A stretch of DNA of 9,357 nucleotides from Oscillospiraceae bacterium (GTDB lineage: Bacteria > Bacillota > Clostridia > Oscillospirales > Ruminococcaceae). The notes below the pieces were generated by a model. That model worked only from the letters and a program-made list of their open reading frames with translations. It was not told the DNA's origin and searched no databases. This document shows positions 6,284 through 9,357 of this stretch, piece by piece. Numbering within the stretch: the stretch's first letter is position 1; every line of letters begins with the position of its first letter. The DNA lies in NCBI GenBank assembly GCA_900768735.1, contig CAAGDZ010000339.1, forward strand, positions 1-9,357. Direction: 5' to 3'. The position numbers and the translations under genes were made by a program.

Positions 6284-6901
6284 CTATTTTTGTAAGAGAA
6301 AAACTACCTTTTTCAGCTGTGCCGTAAGAGACGAATAGTAAAGCGGGAACATCGCTTCTACACAGCCGAGAAAATAAAGATTGCGGTTTGTTATCTCGCC
6401 GAGCCTTGGCATATAGGTGTAGACGTATCTCCTGAACCAGTCTGCACCGAACGGCGGCAAGGTCTGCTTTTGCTTTAACAGCTTCAGATTCTCGTCATAG
6501 CTCTCGTAGATTACTTTGCCGAAGTTGTCTGCGCCGTCGTTTATGAGGTTGTCATACATCGTTTTCAGCTGCTTGTCTTTAATTGGCAGATCCTCAATCT
6601 GCTTTTTTAAAAACGGGATACGCACGGCAAAGGAAAAGCAGATAAGATGCTGAACCCTTGAAAATTCGGTGGAAGAAAAAATATCCTTTATTTCCTTTGT
6701 GCCGATATTTATATTCAGATTTTCAAGCTTTGAGGTGTCGGTCACATCAAGCAGTGCAAGTCTGAACACATCCTTTATGTTTACGTTGTAAAAATCCTCC
6801 GCCGATACCGCGTATATGTATTTCATAACCTGCGTCATCGACTTTGCGGCATTGCTTATGATACCGCAGAGTATAGGCAGAGATTCATTAGGAAAATCCA
6901 T
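6284..6901 (-). CDS. Hypothetical protein, coupled to the dCACHE-GGDEF-EAL gene
   Basis: I do not recognise this 205-residue protein. It has no signal peptide and no clear membrane span, looks mostly helical, and carries a stretch rich in Tyr, Trp and Arg near the C-terminus (about 150-190: ADWFRRYVYTYMPRLGE, then NRNLYFLG and FPLYYSS). A mildly hydrophobic segment near residues 85-98 (HLICFSFAVRIPFL) is too short and broken to be called a membrane helix. The start is well supported: AAGGAG (plus 6908-6913) precedes the ATG by about six bases and overlaps the TAA of the upstream GGDEF-EAL gene, so the two genes are cotranscribed and probably translationally coupled. That suggests a function linked to the c-di-GMP protein, for example as a partner or output protein, but the sequence does not show which. 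The gene ends 12 bases before a strong hairpin. Confidence 0.75.
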   Translation of the reverse strand: MDFPNESLPILCGIISNAAKSMTQVMKYIYAVSAEDFYNVNIKDVFRLALLDVTDTSKLENLNINIGTKEIKDIFSSTEFSRVQHLICFSFAVRIPFLKKQIEDLPIKDKQLKTMYDNLINDGADNFGKVIYESYDENLKLLKQKQTLPPFGADWFRRYVYTYMPRLGEITNRNLYFLGCVEAMFPLYYSSLTAQLKKVVFLLQK

Positions 6902-6907
6902 TTACTA

Positions 6908-6913
6908 CTCCTT
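6908..6913 (-). promoter_or_regulatory. Ribosome binding site overlapping the upstream stop codon
   Basis: AAGGAG on the minus strand shares its first two bases with the TAA stop (6912-6914) of the GGDEF-EAL gene and sits six bases before the ATG of the 205-residue gene. This arrangement fixes the downstream start and indicates translational coupling. Confidence 0.75.
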
Positions 6914-9188
6914 ATTCGGATTTTAAAGGCGCATTGTGCTTTTTGAGAACTTCCTCAAAGGCGGTAGAGGACATAGGCTTTGCAAAGTAATAGCCCTGCG
7001 CCATATCACAGCCGAGCGAGCGCAGCAGATTAACCTGCTCGTCGGTTTCGATACCCTCGCATATAGTTTCCATGCCGAGTGCGCGCGCCATTTTGATAAC
7101 ATGAGCGATAATATCATTTGCCCGCTTGTTGTTGCCGGATTCGGTAAGAAAGGCACGGTCTATTTTCAGTACATCGGCAGGCAGGTCTTTCAGCATATTG
7201 AGCGACGAATAACCCGAGCCGAAGTCGTCAATCGAGATATGGAAGCCGTATTCCTTCAGCTTCCTGAATACCTTTTCAAGCACGTCCAGCGCCTCATAGG
7301 CGGCACTCTCGGTAATTTCTATCTCTATGCTCGAGGTAGGAACATCGTGCATACAGCAAATCTCATACAGCTTGTCGGTAAAGGTCGGATCGTTCAGATG
7401 AACACGCGACATATTTACCGAAACGAGTATGTTGCCGTAGCCCTGGCGCTGCCATTGTTTTATTTTCTGGCAGACCTGATCCATTATGTAGTAATCAAGC
7501 TTTACTATAAAGCGGTTTTTCTCAAACAGCGGGATAAATTTGCCGGGTGAAATCACGGTGTCATTCTTTATCCAGCGGACTAAAGCCTCTGCTCCTGTCA
7601 GCACGGGACTACCGGTGAGTGAAACCTTCGGCTGGAAGAATACACAGAACTCGTGGGTGTCGAGAGCGCTCTGCATCTCGTTTTCTATGCGCTTTTCCTC
7701 GCGCATCTCTTCAAGCATGGATTCGTTGTAGAAGGTAAATGCGCTGTGGTCGCCGTATTTTATCGTGCGCTTTGCTATATCCGCAAGGTCGCCCATTTTG
7801 CGCACCGACAGCCTTTTATCGGTGATTCTGTAAATACCGAAGGACAAAACAGGCACGAACTCGGTTATTTCATACTCCAGCGCCTGAATAAACGCCTGTA
7901 TTCTGCCGATGACATCCTGGTCGTCCTTATAAATCATCAGAGCATAGAAGTTATCCGAGTTTATCCTCGAAAAGGTCTCGCCCTCGCGCAGATTGCGGTT
8001 AAGCGTATCGGCAATAAGCTTTAAGATACGGTTGCCCTCGTCATGACCGAACATATCGTTTATAGCCTTGAATTTGTCAATATCGAAGCTTACAAATACA
8101 TATTTGCGGTATTCGTGCTGAATAAGCCGCTGCGCGTCAATATCAAACTTGTTCCATGTGCTGTAGCCTGTAAGACTGTCAACATACGCTATGCGGCTTA
8201 TCTCGTCGTTTGCAGTCCTGAGCCTGCGTATGCTTGTTGTGGTGGTCACAAAATATGCGATTACAACAAGCAGAATTACGGCAAGGAAGAAAATAAACAT
8301 CAGAATGTTCTTGTTCACATAGCCGTAAAGATTTGAAAATACCGCCGACGCAGGGAAAATTACCACATAGTGCAGGTCGGAGTCGATTTCAAGGTCGGTG
8401 TAGTAGGCTATATACTCGGTGTCGTTGCAGTTGGATTTCACAACGCCGGGTGTATTTTTCTTTGAAAAGTTGTTCTGTACCTCGCACTTGCTTTCCTCGC
8501 TGACGCCGTTCATAAACGGGGAGGTGAAGAAAAGCGAATCAATCGGCTTGAAATCCTCGATAGAGCCGGTTCCGTACAGAATTACCTCGCCGGAGGAATC
8601 GATGATATAGCCGTTCGCGTCCTTTTCCTTTCCACCCATAGCCATATCAAGGTCATAAGCGTACACATCGGAGGACAGTATACCCGCAACCACGCCTACA
8701 ATGCGCTTGTAGTCGCCGTAGATAGGAGCAGAAATAACATTTACCATTTTGCTGTCGGGGTTGCTGTAAATGGTGCTTGAAAAATAGGTGTCGCCGTTTA
8801 TCGATTTTTTGAAATACTCGCGGTCGGCAACATTTATGCTCTCGTTTCTGTAAGAGATAACATCACCGTTTTCGTCGATGACTATTATATTGAGAAATTT
8901 ACTGCTTTCGCTCAGGCTTTTAAGCTTTGCCTTCAGCGCCGCTCTGTCAGCGGTTTTATAATCATCACAGCACGCCGCTATGTTTGTGATTGCCGTGATG
9001 TCGTTTCCGATAAGCTTGTTTACATAGTTGCTTTTCTGGAAGGTGGAGTCATATACCAAGGCATCGGTCTTTGCGTTCAGCTGCGAGATGACGTTTACAA
9101 GCAGAATAGCCGACAGTATTGTAAATATAACAACAGAGGAGATTATCGCTACTGTAAAATATCTCGTGATTTTAAACGGTTTTGTCAT
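6912..9188 (-). CDS. Membrane dCACHE-GGDEF-EAL protein, likely c-di-GMP phosphodiesterase
   Basis: The 758-residue product has a membrane helix (about 12-34), an extracytoplasmic double-CACHE sensor (about 36-285, with DREYFKKSINGDTYFSS, VISAPIYGD and VGVVAGIL), a second helix (about 294-315), a GGDEF domain (about 330-490) and an EAL domain (about 500-750). The GGDEF domain keeps DSLTGYSTWNKF and FDIDKFKAINDMFGHDEGN, but the signature loop is NSDNF at 410-414 and the inhibitory-site position reads REGE instead of RxxD, so cyclase activity is unlikely. The EAL domain looks intact: EALVRW at 534-539, N592 in SVNMS, E624 and E627 in EIEITES, D654-D655 in DDFGSGYSSL, K675 in LKIDR, EGIET at 711-715, QGYYFAKP at 731-738. 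The expected role is cleavage of c-di-GMP in response to a small ligand outside the cell, with the GGDEF domain perhaps as GTP-binding regulator. An AAGGGGG ribosome binding site supports the ATG. Confidence 0.93.
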   Translation of the reverse strand: MTKPFKITRYFTVAIISSVVIFTILSAILLVNVISQLNAKTDALVYDSTFQKSNYVNKLIGNDITAITNIAACCDDYKTADRAALKAKLKSLSESSKFLNIIVIDENGDVISYRNESINVADREYFKKSINGDTYFSSTIYSNPDSKMVNVISAPIYGDYKRIVGVVAGILSSDVYAYDLDMAMGGKEKDANGYIIDSSGEVILYGTGSIEDFKPIDSLFFTSPFMNGVSEESKCEVQNNFSKKNTPGVVKSNCNDTEYIAYYTDLEIDSDLHYVVIFPASAVFSNLYGYVNKNILMFIFFLAVILLVVIAYFVTTTTSIRRLRTANDEISRIAYVDSLTGYSTWNKFDIDAQRLIQHEYRKYVFVSFDIDKFKAINDMFGHDEGNRILKLIADTLNRNLREGETFSRINSDNFYALMIYKDDQDVIGRIQAFIQALEYEITEFVPVLSFGIYRITDKRLSVRKMGDLADIAKRTIKYGDHSAFTFYNESMLEEMREEKRIENEMQSALDTHEFCVFFQPKVSLTGSPVLTGAEALVRWIKNDTVISPGKFIPLFEKNRFIVKLDYYIMDQVCQKIKQWQRQGYGNILVSVNMSRVHLNDPTFTDKLYEICCMHDVPTSSIEIEITESAAYEALDVLEKVFRKLKEYGFHISIDDFGSGYSSLNMLKDLPADVLKIDRAFLTESGNNKRANDIIAHVIKMARALGMETICEGIETDEQVNLLRSLGCDMAQGYYFAKPMSSTAFEEVLKKHNAPLKSE

Positions 9189-9244
9189 GCGATATCCCCC
9201 TTCACAAAATTAACAGCCGTATAATCCACAGCTATTTTATTGTA

Positions 9245-9273
9245 AGTATAGCATATTTCCTTGTAATTTGCAA
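9245..9273 (-). promoter_or_regulatory. Promoter of the GGDEF-EAL operon
   Basis: On the minus strand, TTGCAA (plus 9268-9273) and TATACT (plus 9245-9250) are separated by exactly 17 bases, and TG sits one base before the -10 box (extended -10 form TGnTATACT). Transcription would start near 9238, about 50 bases before the ATG at 9188. The same extended -10 sequence occurs in the promoter of the lipoprotein/GH59 operon. Confidence 0.8.
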
Positions 9274-9296
9274 CCGGTTTTTCATAAGATTATAAT
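9268..9296 (+). promoter_or_regulatory. Divergent plus-strand promoter directed out of the window
   Basis: TTGCAA at 9268-9273 is followed after 17 bases by a perfect TATAAT at 9291-9296. Because TTGCAA is self-complementary, it is at the same time the -35 box of the minus-strand promoter. The transcript would start near 9303 and run off the right edge; no start codon with a ribosome binding site is visible in 9303-9357, so the gene it serves must lie beyond. A small inverted repeat CACAA-AAC-TTGTG lies near 9335-9348. Confidence 0.6.
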
Positions 9297-9357
9297 AAGT
9301 GTATGGTAAATAAAGATTTTAATTGTGAATTTTGCACAAAACTTGTGGCGATTTTCA

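Noticed and set aside
6936..7550. Plus-strand open frame of 204 codons opposite the EAL domain
   Set aside because: The minus strand encodes a complete EAL domain with all key motifs; the antisense frame has no family resemblance.

Overview
The window looks like chromosomal DNA of a Gram-positive gut-type Clostridia, most likely Oscillospiraceae/Ruminococcus-like. This is inferred from sigma-A promoters of Firmicutes type, strong AGGAGG-class ribosome binding sites, a classical lipobox, Ser/Glu/Asp-rich linkers on exported proteins, and a dCACHE-GGDEF-EAL protein. No species can be named from sequence alone. No tRNA, rRNA, CRISPR array, insertion sequence or phage gene was seen.

Left part (1-1284, + strand): the 3' end of a SIR2-family (probably macrodomain-associated, SirTM-like) NAD-dependent protein, then a free-standing 1-phosphofructokinase gene (fruK) with its own near-consensus promoter, closed by a strong hairpin terminator.

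Centre (1294-5821): a compact carbohydrate locus. An AraC-family regulator (+) is transcribed divergently from a two-gene minus-strand operon. That operon encodes a Ser-rich lipoprotein with a probable beta-sandwich binding domain and a 917-residue secreted, C-terminally membrane-anchored glycoside hydrolase of family GH59 (galactocerebrosidase fold) with both catalytic glutamates in place. The intergenic region carries promoters in both directions and, between them, overlapping palindromes and a direct repeat offset by 21 bp. The likely logic is that the regulator senses a galactoside-derived sugar and induces a surface pair that binds and cleaves a galactosylated substrate. No transporter is present in the window.

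Between the regulator and the next operon (5822-6283) lies a broken gene of a small TIGR04076-like protein, with two frameshifts and one nonsense codon, followed by a hairpin terminator serving both strands.

Right part (6284-9357, - strand): a tightly coupled pair, a membrane dCACHE-GGDEF-EAL protein with a degenerate cyclase motif (NSDNF) but an intact EAL phosphodiesterase domain, followed 10 bases later by a 205-residue protein of unknown function. The promoter of this operon lies back-to-back with a plus-strand promoter aimed out of the window. The two share one self-complementary TTGCAA as -35 element.

The best candidates for something new are the AraC/lipoprotein/GH59 locus and the unknown partner of the c-di-GMP protein. 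Neither is proven by sequence alone.
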